From positions 1 to 16,127 of the forward strand of contig JAGLEK010000110.1 of NCBI GenBank assembly GCA_023145125.1: 16,127 bases of DNA, written 5' to 3'. Position numbers and translations under genes: made by a program. This document shows, one piece after another, positions 1-6,990 of the stretch (its first letter is position 1; each line of letters begins with the position of its first letter). The stretch is from Bacteroidales bacterium (GTDB lineage Bacteria; Bacteroidota; Bacteroidia; Bacteroidales; B18-G4). The notes below the pieces were generated by a model. That model had not been told where the DNA came from. It saw only the letters and a program-made list of their open reading frames with translations, and did no database searches.

Positions 1-106
1 GAAGCACCCCTTGGAGTGTATGTCTGCATTATTAACTATCGCTCGGTCAGCGGGGAATCCAGTACCCTGAAGTCAACCTTCGTGCTGGTTCGATAGTGCT
101 TCTTTT
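1..106 (+). ncRNA. Possible structured RNA (leader or small RNA), family unknown
   Basis: The 12-base strand CGATAGTGCTTC (91-102) is fully complementary to two upstream segments: GAAGC at 1-5 pairs with 98-102, and ACTATCG at 35-41 pairs with 91-97, so the two helices could stack. AC at 6-7 could compete with 35-36 for the same partner. Inside, 45-51 can pair with 84-90 (partly wobble), enclosing small hairpins 53-55/65-67 and GAAG/CTTC 69-72/78-81. CTTCTTTT follows at 99-106. No coding potential was noticed. The window begins exactly at the outer helix, so the true 5' end may lie outside. It could be a 6S-like or other small RNA, or part of a guaB leader. I recognise no Rfam family by eye, and all pairings were made by hand without energies or covariation. 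Confidence 0.35.
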
Positions 107-120
107 AATCCCTGTTCAAC

Positions 121-165
121 ATGCCATTCCTTTAACAATATTTAATAAGGAATATGGCATTTTTT
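121..165 (+). terminator. Hairpin plus T-run, likely intrinsic terminator upstream of guaB
   Basis: ATGCCATTCCTT (121-132) is complementary to AAGGAATATGGCAT (147-160) apart from two extra bases in the right arm. The loop is about 14 bases and a run of six T follows at 160-165. This is the form of a Rho-independent terminator reading rightward. It would end the transcript that includes 1-106, or act as an attenuator ahead of guaB. The right arm contains an in-frame ATG at 154 that could be mistaken for the guaB start. Confidence 0.5.
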
Positions 166-167
166 AA

Positions 168-175
168 TACCTTTG
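168..175 (+). promoter_or_regulatory. Bacteroidota-type -7 promoter element of guaB
   Basis: TACCTTTG matches the known Bacteroidota -7 consensus TAnnTTTG exactly. No clear TTG/TTTG -33 box lies about 19-21 bases upstream, where the terminator hairpin sits. Transcription would start near 181-184. This places ATG 154 upstream of the transcript and supports ATG 196 as the start of guaB. Confidence 0.55.
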
Positions 176-195
176 CAGGTCAAAAACTTCTTGCT

Positions 196-1665
196 ATGGA
201 TCAAGATTTTCAAAAGTTCAGCGGTGAAGGCCTGACATACGATGATGTGCTGATACTTCCGGCATATTCGGATGTGCTGCCCCGCGATGTGGATGTCTCC
301 TCCTATTTTTCAAGAAATATTCAACTGAATATACCAATCGTTTCTGCGGCAATGGACACGGTTACACAGGCTAAAATGGCTATTGCCATTGCCCAGGAAG
401 GCGGCATAGGAGTGCTTCACAAAAATATGAGTATTGAAGACCAGGCGAATGAGGTCAGAAAAGTCAAGCGTGCAGAAAATGGCATGATCCTCGACCCGAT
501 CACACTCAGTGAAGATGCCCTGGTTAAAGATGCCCTCGCCCTCATGAAGGAATATAGTATCGGGGGTATCCCTGTGGTGAACAGCAATAAGGAACTGAAA
601 GGTATTTTGACCAATCGGGACCTTCGTTTTGAAAACAACATGGAGAGGCCTGTTGTGGAGGTGATGACCAGTGAAAACCTTATCACTGTAACAGAATTTA
701 TAGATTTTGAGAAGGCTGCTGATATCCTTCAGAAGTACAGGATTGAAAAGTTGCCGGTCGTTGACAAGAGCAACCGGCTGGTTGGCCTGATCACGTACAA
801 AGATATTATCAAGGTCAAAGCCCGCCCAAACGCGTTCAAAGATGATCGTGGGAGGCTACGCGCAGCAGCAGCAGTAGGGATTACCTTTGACACACCTGAT
901 CGGGTAGCTGCCCTGGTTGAAGCCGGAGTGGATGCTATTGTGATCGACACCGCACATGGCCATACCGAAGGGGTGATAAAAATGACAAAGCTCATCAAAT
1001 CAAAATTTAAAGGTGTTGACCTGGTGGTTGGCAACATCGCAACAGTGCAGGCAGCCCGTGACCTGAGAGATGCCGGTGCTGACGCCGTAAAGGTTGGGAT
1101 TGGCCCCGGATCGATCTGTACAACGCGGGTCATTGCCGGAGTGGGCGTACCTCAGCTCAGCGCAGTGTATGAAGTCGCCAGGGAACTCAAAGGGACAGGC
1201 ATCCCCGTTATTGCCGACGGTGGGATACGTTACACGGGAGATATCGTTAAAGCCCTTGTGGCAGGAGCCAGCACCATTATGGCGGGCTCGCTGTTTGCAG
1301 GAGTTGATGAATCGCCGGGTGAAACCATCATCTTTGAAAGCCGGAAGTTTAAAGCATACAGGGGCATGGGCTCTATCGAAGCAATGTCGAAAGGTTCGAA
1401 AGATCGCTACTACCAGGATGCCGAGGATGATATTAAAAAGCTTGTCCCTGAAGGGATCGTCGGACGGGTGCCATACAAAGGTATGCTGTCTGAAGTGATC
1501 CACCAGATGGTTGGCGGCCTCAGGGCAGGCATGGGTTACGCAGGTGCCAAAAACATAGAAGCATTATGGAATGCCCGATTCTTACGCATCACCGCTGCCG
1601 GTGCTATCGAAGGCCATCCACACGATATTACCATTACCAAAGAAGCCCCTAACTACAGTACATAA
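196..1665 (+). CDS. guaB: IMP dehydrogenase
   Basis: Inosine-5'-monophosphate dehydrogenase oxidises IMP to XMP with NAD+, the committed step of GMP synthesis in the cytosol. The 489-aa product starting MDQDFQKF has the expected length. It begins with the TIM-barrel segment (GLTYDDVLILP). Two CBS domains follow at about residues 97-150 and 156-205, the second opening with VMTSENLITV. The barrel then resumes with the catalytic loop GIGPGSICTTR, nucleophile Cys308. DGGIRYTGD near 342 is a phosphate-binding segment, and GRVPYKG near 424 belongs to the mobile flap carrying the catalytic Arg. The frame is open back to ATG 154, but that codon lies in a terminator-like stem and ahead of the TACCTTTG promoter element, so ATG 196 is preferred. 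No Shine-Dalgarno is seen. The next gene starts 29 bases after the stop. Confidence 0.97.
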   Translation: MDQDFQKFSGEGLTYDDVLILPAYSDVLPRDVDVSSYFSRNIQLNIPIVSAAMDTVTQAKMAIAIAQEGGIGVLHKNMSIEDQANEVRKVKRAENGMILDPITLSEDALVKDALALMKEYSIGGIPVVNSNKELKGILTNRDLRFENNMERPVVEVMTSENLITVTEFIDFEKAADILQKYRIEKLPVVDKSNRLVGLITYKDIIKVKARPNAFKDDRGRLRAAAAVGITFDTPDRVAALVEAGVDAIVIDTAHGHTEGVIKMTKLIKSKFKGVDLVVGNIATVQAARDLRDAGADAVKVGIGPGSICTTRVIAGVGVPQLSAVYEVARELKGTGIPVIADGGIRYTGDIVKALVAGASTIMAGSLFAGVDESPGETIIFESRKFKAYRGMGSIEAMSKGSKDRYYQDAEDDIKKLVPEGIVGRVPYKGMLSEVIHQMVGGLRAGMGYAGAKNIEALWNARFLRITAAGAIEGHPHDITITKEAPNYST

Positions 1666-1694
1666 GTTAAACCATTAACGATTGAAAGTATCAA

Positions 1695-3722
1695 ATGATG
1701 AAAAGAATTTCAGTGAAGATATTTGCGTTTGCCATTGCAGCGCTTATTACATTATCAATTCAAGCCCAAAAGGAAGATAAACGTGTATTAATATCGATTG
1801 ATGATGAAGAGATCAGCGTTAGCGAGTTTCTCAATGTTTATCAGAAGAATAATGTCGATACAGACCTGTCTGATAAAAAGTCATTGCAGGATTACCTGGA
1901 GTTATACATAAATTTCAGGTTGAAAGTAAAAGAAGCTCGCGACCTTGGAATGGATACCGCTAAAGCTTTCGTTGAAGAATTGGATGGATACAGAAAGCAA
2001 TTGGCCGAGCCTTATTTTAATGATCAGGAGGTTACAGATGAACTTCTGCTGGAAGCGTATGACCGCCTGATGTTCGATGTCAGGGCCAGTCATATCCTCA
2101 TCAAGATAGATGAAAATGCACTTCCCGCCGACACCCTCCTCACATACAAGAAGGTGATGGTCATAAGGGAAAGGCTGATGGCCGGAGAAGACTTTGCCGG
2201 TGTTGCGGCAGAATTGTCAGATGATCCTTCAGCAAGGGACAGGCAGGCACAGGGTCAGGTTCGTAAAGGAAATGGCGGCGACCTGGGGTATTTTACTGTT
2301 TTCGATATGGTGTATCCTTTTGAGACCGGAGCATATAGCACTGCAGTGGGTGAGATCTCCATGCCGGTAAGAACGTCATACGGGTATCACCTTATCAAAG
2401 TCACTGATAAGCAGGAAGCCCTTGGGAAAGCTACAGTTGCACACCTCTACCTCGCTATGCCAAAAAATGCCACTGCATCGGATTCGATCAGAATAGAAAA
2501 AGAGATCTCTGTTCTTTATCAGCGCATTTTGGAAGGGGAAAAGTTTGAAGACCTGGTGCTGGAATTTTCCGACGACCGTGGGTCGAAAGAGAAAGGTGGC
2601 GTCCTGCCGAGGTTTGGTTCCAACAGGATGGTGCCTGAGTTCATTGTTGCCGTTTCCAACATACAGGATTCAGGAGATATATCCCAGCCTGTGTTAACCT
2701 CTTTTGGATGGCATATTCTGAAACTGCTCGACAGGCAGCGCCCCGGCGACTATATGGTGGAAGTGATTGAGCTGAAAAGAAAAATGACAAAAGATACCCG
2801 TGCTATGAAGAGCAGGGAAACAGTCATCGACAGGATAAAATCTGATAACGGATTTAAAGAATATCCTGAAAACCTGCAGGAACTGCTAAGCGCCATCGAC
2901 TCATCTTTCTATGCACGGGAATGGAGCGCAGAAAAGGTTGCAGGCCTTAATAAAAAATTATTTCAGCTGGGTGGCAATAAATACAGCCAGCATGACTTCG
3001 CAATCTACCTCGAGGAAAAGCAAACAAGACGTGGAACCACCGGACTGGAGGTATTCTTCTACAGTCAATACAGTGACTACGCAAATAAGAAATGCATCGA
3101 CCTGGAAGATAGTAAGCTGGAGGAGAAATATCCTGAGTTCAGGCTGCTGATGGCAGAATACCGCGACGGGATATTGCTTTTTAATCTTACCGATGAGAGG
3201 GTGTGGAGCAAGGCAGTGAAAGACACTCTTGGACTGCAGGAATTTTATACAGATAATAGCGGAAATTATATGTGGGGCGAAAGGCTGGAAGCCGATATCA
3301 TTATCCTGAACGACCCGGCAATGGAAGAAAATGTCCGCGGGATGATCAGCATGGCCGTTGAAAAAAAGATGAGCCTCAGGGAAATCGGACTGGATACCAC
3401 GAGTGGCATATTTGTTCAAAGCAGCATATATGCAAAGGGTGATAATGACTTCATTGACAAGATCGCATGGAAAGAGGGCCTGTCAGAAAGCATCCCACTA
3501 ACCAAATTTAATGGCCTTTATGATGGACGATCACATAATGAAAGCTCAATAATTTTTGCACTGGTTAAGAGCCTCAGGGCTCCGGAAGCTAAACAACTCA
3601 ATGAGGCCAGGGGGCTTGTGACGTCTGATTATCAGAACTACCTGGAAGAGGAATGGATCCGCACATTGAAAGCAAAATATACTGTTGTTGTACATGAGGA
3701 GGTACTTGAAGATATTCAATAA
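1695..3722 (+). CDS. Periplasmic parvulin-type peptidyl-prolyl isomerase (PpiC/SurA family), two rotamase domains
   Basis: A 675-aa exported foldase. Residues 1-25 form a Sec signal peptide with probable cleavage after SIQA. An N-terminal chaperone-like helical region (about 26-125) contains the LELYINFRLKVKEA motif typical of SurA/PpiC N-domains. Two parvulin domains follow, at about 128-233 (VRASHILIKID to YHLIKV, with the GGDLGYF strand) and 247-342 (VAHLYLAMPK to WHILKLLDR). The C-terminal half (about 343-675) has no motif I recognise and may be an extra chaperone or partner-binding region. Family knowledge says such proteins assist folding of outer-membrane proteins. The gene follows guaB by 29 bases and its end overlaps the next gene by 29 bases, so it is probably cotranscribed. 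ATG 1698 is an equally possible start. Confidence 0.88.
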   Translation: MMKRISVKIFAFAIAALITLSIQAQKEDKRVLISIDDEEISVSEFLNVYQKNNVDTDLSDKKSLQDYLELYINFRLKVKEARDLGMDTAKAFVEELDGYRKQLAEPYFNDQEVTDELLLEAYDRLMFDVRASHILIKIDENALPADTLLTYKKVMVIRERLMAGEDFAGVAAELSDDPSARDRQAQGQVRKGNGGDLGYFTVFDMVYPFETGAYSTAVGEISMPVRTSYGYHLIKVTDKQEALGKATVAHLYLAMPKNATASDSIRIEKEISVLYQRILEGEKFEDLVLEFSDDRGSKEKGGVLPRFGSNRMVPEFIVAVSNIQDSGDISQPVLTSFGWHILKLLDRQRPGDYMVEVIELKRKMTKDTRAMKSRETVIDRIKSDNGFKEYPENLQELLSAIDSSFYAREWSAEKVAGLNKKLFQLGGNKYSQHDFAIYLEEKQTRRGTTGLEVFFYSQYSDYANKKCIDLEDSKLEEKYPEFRLLMAEYRDGILLFNLTDERVWSKAVKDTLGLQEFYTDNSGNYMWGERLEADIIILNDPAMEENVRGMISMAVEKKMSLREIGLDTTSGIFVQSSIYAKGDNDFIDKIAWKEGLSESIPLTKFNGLYDGRSHNESSIIFALVKSLRAPEAKQLNEARGLVTSDYQNYLEEEWIRTLKAKYTVVVHEEVLEDIQ

Positions 3723-4572
3723 ACGATCTGTCAGCCGTTTTGCCTTATTATTGCTAACGGTATGGATGGTTGCGTGTACGCAAACCGGTAATTCCGGTTC
3801 CGGAGAAGTGCTTGTACGGGTTTATGATAAATATCTTTATGCCTCAGATCTTGATGGGGTCATCCCCGCCGGTACATCTGCCCGTGACAGCCTGACAATC
3901 GTCAGGACCTTTATTCAAAACTGGGTCGACAGGGAGTTGATCGTTATAAAAGCTGAGGAGAACCTTCCGGATGAGCTCAAGGATTATTCCGACAGGATTG
4001 AAGAATACAAGAACAGCCTGATCATATATGAATATGAAAAGATGCTGGTAAGGCAGGAGCTCGATACGAATATTTCATTGGAAGCATTGCAGGAATACTA
4101 TCAGAGGCATAAACACAATTTTGTCCTGAAGAAAGATATCATGAATATACAATACCTGGTATTGCATATTGATTCTCCGGCAATCACGAAATTCAGGCAG
4201 TATATCAGGTCTGAGGTTCCTGAAGAAAAGGATTCGCTGGCACTGTATAGCAGTAAGTATGCTGAATCATTTAACCTTTTAGATGAGTTCTGGCTTGACA
4301 TGGAAGAAGTTGCTGACGTCCTTCCGGTGGAGACATATTCATTCCGTGATTTCAATGCCAATCAAAGGTATCTCGAGGTGAGGGATTCTGTGTATATTTA
4401 TATGATCTCTGTTCAGGATTATAAGCCTGCCGACAGTGTTCCTCCAATGCAGTTTTTGGAAGATGAGATCAAAAGGATCATATTGAACAAAAGAAAGAAT
4501 GACCTGATCAAAAATATGCGGCAAACAGTGCTTCAGGATGCCATTGAACATAATCAGGTAGAGATTTATTAA
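3694..4572 (+). CDS. Lipoprotein related to SurA/PpiC N-domain, rotamase domain degenerate or absent
   Basis: A 292-aa predicted lipoprotein. Starting at ATG 3694 gives a basic N-terminus (MRRYLKIFNKRS), a hydrophobic stretch and the lipobox MVAC, so the mature protein would begin at a lipidated Cys. A TTG at 3685 is in frame but less likely. FIQNWVDRELIVIKAEENL resembles the N-terminal chaperone helix of SurA/PpiC proteins. Where a parvulin domain would follow, only MNIQYLVLHID (about 150-160) recalls the HIL strand. No GG-LG-F or YHII/YHLIKV core is seen, so isomerase activity is doubtful. It is translationally coupled to the upstream foldase (29-bp overlap) and followed by surA. It probably acts as a membrane-anchored chaperone partner of the two foldases; this role is inference. 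Confidence 0.8.
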   Translation: MRRYLKIFNKRSVSRFALLLLTVWMVACTQTGNSGSGEVLVRVYDKYLYASDLDGVIPAGTSARDSLTIVRTFIQNWVDRELIVIKAEENLPDELKDYSDRIEEYKNSLIIYEYEKMLVRQELDTNISLEALQEYYQRHKHNFVLKKDIMNIQYLVLHIDSPAITKFRQYIRSEVPEEKDSLALYSSKYAESFNLLDEFWLDMEEVADVLPVETYSFRDFNANQRYLEVRDSVYIYMISVQDYKPADSVPPMQFLEDEIKRIILNKRKNDLIKNMRQTVLQDAIEHNQVEIY

Positions 4573-4579
4573 TAAGACA

Positions 4580-4604
4580 ATAAACAATATCTATATTTGT
4601 TTAT
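4580..4604. promoter_or_regulatory. surA promoter region with overlapping inverted repeat
   Basis: TATATTTG at 4592-4599 matches the Bacteroidota -7 consensus TAnnTTTG and lies 29 bases before the surA ATG. No convincing -33 box is visible. It sits inside an inverted repeat, ATAAACAA (4580-4587) with TTGTTTAT (4597-4604), which could be an operator or simply an AT-rich palindrome. The element implies that surA can be transcribed separately from the guaB block. Confidence 0.45.
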
Positions 4605-4628
4605 AGAATAAAACATTAACCAAACAGT

Positions 4629-5984
4629 ATGAAAGCCCGTACCTTGCTTATCATCATGATTTCAATGGTCCTGTCTCTGGCGGTAAGAGCACAGGATGAG
4701 AAAGTCATTGACCAGATCGTGGCCGTGATCGGGCAAAATATCATCCTCGAATCGGATATTGAAAACCAGTATTATCAATATCGCATGCAAAGCGGGATAA
4801 TCGGTGGAGGATCTTCGGTTCGCTGCCAAATGCTGGAAAGCTTGCTTTTTCAGAAATTGCTTCTTAACCAGGCAGAGATCGATTCCATTGTCATATCAGA
4901 CACGGAAATTCAGCAAACCATGGATCAGCGCCTGCGCTATTTTATTGCCCAACTGGGATCCCGTGAACGCTTTGAAGAGTATTATGGAAAATCGATAGAG
5001 GAATTTAAGGAAGAATTTAGCAGTGACATTGAAAACCAGCTGAAGGTGGAGAAGACCCAGGGCAGCATCGTGGAGAATGTTACCGTGACCCCTGCGGAGG
5101 TACGATCTTTTTTTAAGGACATCCCTACCGACAGCATTCCCCTGGTTAACTCAATGGTTGAGATCGGGGAACTCATACGCATGCCACCTGTAACCCTGGA
5201 GCAGAAACTCCTGATCAAAGACAGGCTGCGTGGATTGCGTGAACGCGTGATGGCCGGGGAGACCTTTTCTACGCTGGCTATCCTGTATTCAGAAGACCCC
5301 GGCTCTGCCAAAAAAGGCGGTGAGCTTGGTTTTTACGGACGTGGTGAGTTGTACAAGGAGTTTGAAGCTATAGCCTTCAAGCTGGGAGATGGCGAGGTGT
5401 CGGAGATAGTAGAAACCCAGGCAGGCTTCCACATCATTCAGCTTATCGAAAGAAAAGGGGAATATGTTAATGTCAGGCATATCCTTCTGAAAACGAAAGT
5501 GTCACCGCTTGACCTGGCCATGGCTAAAGCCTACCTCGATACAGTTGCCGGCCTGATAAATACCGACTCACTCACATTTGATGAAGCTGTCTTGCAGTAT
5601 TCTGACGGAGAAAATAAAAATAATGGTGGATTGCTCATCAACCCCATGACAGGAACAACAGGTTTTGAGGTCTCGGATCTCGATCCCCAGGTTTCTTTTG
5701 TGATCGATAAGCTTAAGGTAGGTGAGATATCGAAGCCGGCCCTGATGGAGACAGAAGATGGTAAGCAGGCCTACAGGTTATTATACCTTAAGAAGAGGAC
5801 ACTGCCGCACAGAGCGAACATGAGAGAAGATTATGACAAGATCCAGGCGTGGGCACTAGAGCAAAAAAAAGCAGAAGCTTTTCAGGAGTGGATATCAAAG
5901 AAAGCAGCCAAAACTTATATCAGGATCAATGATAAGTTCAGGCAATGTGAGTTTGAGTTTGACTGGTTTGAAAGCCAGGAGTAA
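4629..5984 (+). CDS. surA: SurA-like periplasmic chaperone / peptidyl-prolyl isomerase
   Basis: A 451-aa exported protein with SurA architecture. Residues 1-21 are a signal peptide ending LAVRA. A SurA N-terminal chaperone domain follows (about 24-165), with the opening VIDQIVAVIGQNIILESDI that is highly characteristic of SurA. Parvulin domain 1 spans about 176-270 and domain 2 about 281-385. Domain 1 keeps GGELGFYGRGEL and FHIIQL but has EIGELIRM where VRHIL is usual. Domain 2 keeps VNVRHILLK but ends AYRLLYLKKR in place of the YHLLKL strand. In E. coli, SurA escorts unfolded outer-membrane proteins to the BAM complex; the same role is inferred here. It is the third foldase-like gene in a row, has its own promoter-like element, and lies 22 bases before moxR. 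Confidence 0.9.
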   Translation: MKARTLLIIMISMVLSLAVRAQDEKVIDQIVAVIGQNIILESDIENQYYQYRMQSGIIGGGSSVRCQMLESLLFQKLLLNQAEIDSIVISDTEIQQTMDQRLRYFIAQLGSRERFEEYYGKSIEEFKEEFSSDIENQLKVEKTQGSIVENVTVTPAEVRSFFKDIPTDSIPLVNSMVEIGELIRMPPVTLEQKLLIKDRLRGLRERVMAGETFSTLAILYSEDPGSAKKGGELGFYGRGELYKEFEAIAFKLGDGEVSEIVETQAGFHIIQLIERKGEYVNVRHILLKTKVSPLDLAMAKAYLDTVAGLINTDSLTFDEAVLQYSDGENKNNGGLLINPMTGTTGFEVSDLDPQVSFVIDKLKVGEISKPALMETEDGKQAYRLLYLKKRTLPHRANMREDYDKIQAWALEQKKAEAFQEWISKKAAKTYIRINDKFRQCEFEFDWFESQE

Positions 5985-6006
5985 TGGCCCAATTAATTGA
6001 GACAAT

Positions 6007-6981
6007 ATGAAAGACCAATATAAATCGGATGTTGAAGCTGTTGATGCCCTGGTAGAGAAATATGGGATACTGCGGGCAGAGATCGCAAAAGTGATCGTTG
6101 GCCAGGATGAGGTCATTGAAAATGTGATCATATCCATCTTTAGCCGCGGGCATGCACTGCTGATAGGTGTGCCGGGACTGGCCAAAACACTACTGGTAAA
6201 TACTATCGCCCAGGCACTCGGTTTAAGCTATAGCCGCATACAGTTTACCCCCGACCTTATGCCCTCCGATATCATCGGTACCGAGATACTTGATGAAAGC
6301 AGGTCGTTCAGGTTTATGAAGGGTCCGGTGTTTGCCAACATCATCCTTGCAGATGAGATCAACCGTACACCTCCCAAAACCCAGGCTGCCCTGCTGGAAG
6401 CCATGCAGGAGAAAGCAATTACGGTAGCGGGGAAAAATTATAAGCTGAGTGAGCCATTTTTCGTTCTGGCAACCCAGAACCCCATTGAGCAGGAGGGGAC
6501 CTATCCCTTGCCGGAAGCACAACTCGACAGGTTCATGTTCAACGTATGGCTCGACTACCCCTCTTTTGAAGAGGAAGTGGATGTTGTGAAAAACACCACA
6601 TTTAAGGAGATGGCAAGCCCGGAAATGGTGATCAGCGGAGATGAGATAATATACTTTCAAGACCTGGTACGGAGGATTCCGCTTGCCGATAATGTATATG
6701 AGTATGCGGTTAATCTTGCCTCAATGACCAGGCCGGGTACAAAACTGGCACACTCACTTGCCAATGAATACGTGAACTGGGGTGCCGGCCCGCGGGCTTC
6801 TCAATACATGATCCTGGGGGCTAAGTGCCATGCTGCCCTGAAAGGCAAATATTCACCTGATATAGAGGATGTAAACGCGGTGGCAGTTTCTGTGCTGCGG
6901 CACAGGATCGTAAGAAATTATAAGGCTGAAGCAGAAGGGATAAGCGTAGAAAAGATCATTGCAGAGCTGACAAACAAATAA
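6007..6981 (+). CDS. MoxR-family AAA+ ATPase
   Basis: A 324-aa cytosolic AAA+ ATPase of the MoxR/RavA class. Walker A is GVPGLAKT (54-61), Walker B LADEINR (114-120). The highly conserved segment from ATQNPIEQEG to EAQLDRF (155-176) covers sensor 1 and the arginine-finger region. RGHALLIGVPG and TPDLMPSDIIGTE are family signatures. MoxR ATPases act as chaperones that assemble or activate partner complexes and usually sit beside DUF58 and von Willebrand factor A proteins. Neither partner is present here: the gene lies between surA and an HlyD-type adaptor (9-base gap). Its client is therefore unknown; a link to envelope biogenesis is inference from context. Confidence 0.93.
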   Translation: MKDQYKSDVEAVDALVEKYGILRAEIAKVIVGQDEVIENVIISIFSRGHALLIGVPGLAKTLLVNTIAQALGLSYSRIQFTPDLMPSDIIGTEILDESRSFRFMKGPVFANIILADEINRTPPKTQAALLEAMQEKAITVAGKNYKLSEPFFVLATQNPIEQEGTYPLPEAQLDRFMFNVWLDYPSFEEEVDVVKNTTFKEMASPEMVISGDEIIYFQDLVRRIPLADNVYEYAVNLASMTRPGTKLAHSLANEYVNWGAGPRASQYMILGAKCHAALKGKYSPDIEDVNAVAVSVLRHRIVRNYKAEAEGISVEKIIAELTNK

Positions 6982-6990
6982 CTACATACT

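Noticed and set aside
45..67. GGTCAG and GGAA near the middle of the leader, reminiscent of the small SRP RNA apical domain
   Set aside because: The GGAA closing pairs and the AGCAG strand of the SRP symmetric loop are missing, and the two halves do not form one long hairpin.
84..102. GGTTCGA followed by a strand pairing with the window start, suggesting a tRNA or tmRNA 3' end
   Set aside because: The bases around the loop do not form a 5-bp T stem, no CCA or anticodon arm fits, and the spacing to the outer helix is wrong.
1000..1503. Open frames on both strands overlapping the 3' half of guaB
   Set aside because: guaB is unambiguous through its catalytic motifs here; the other frames give no family-like sequence.
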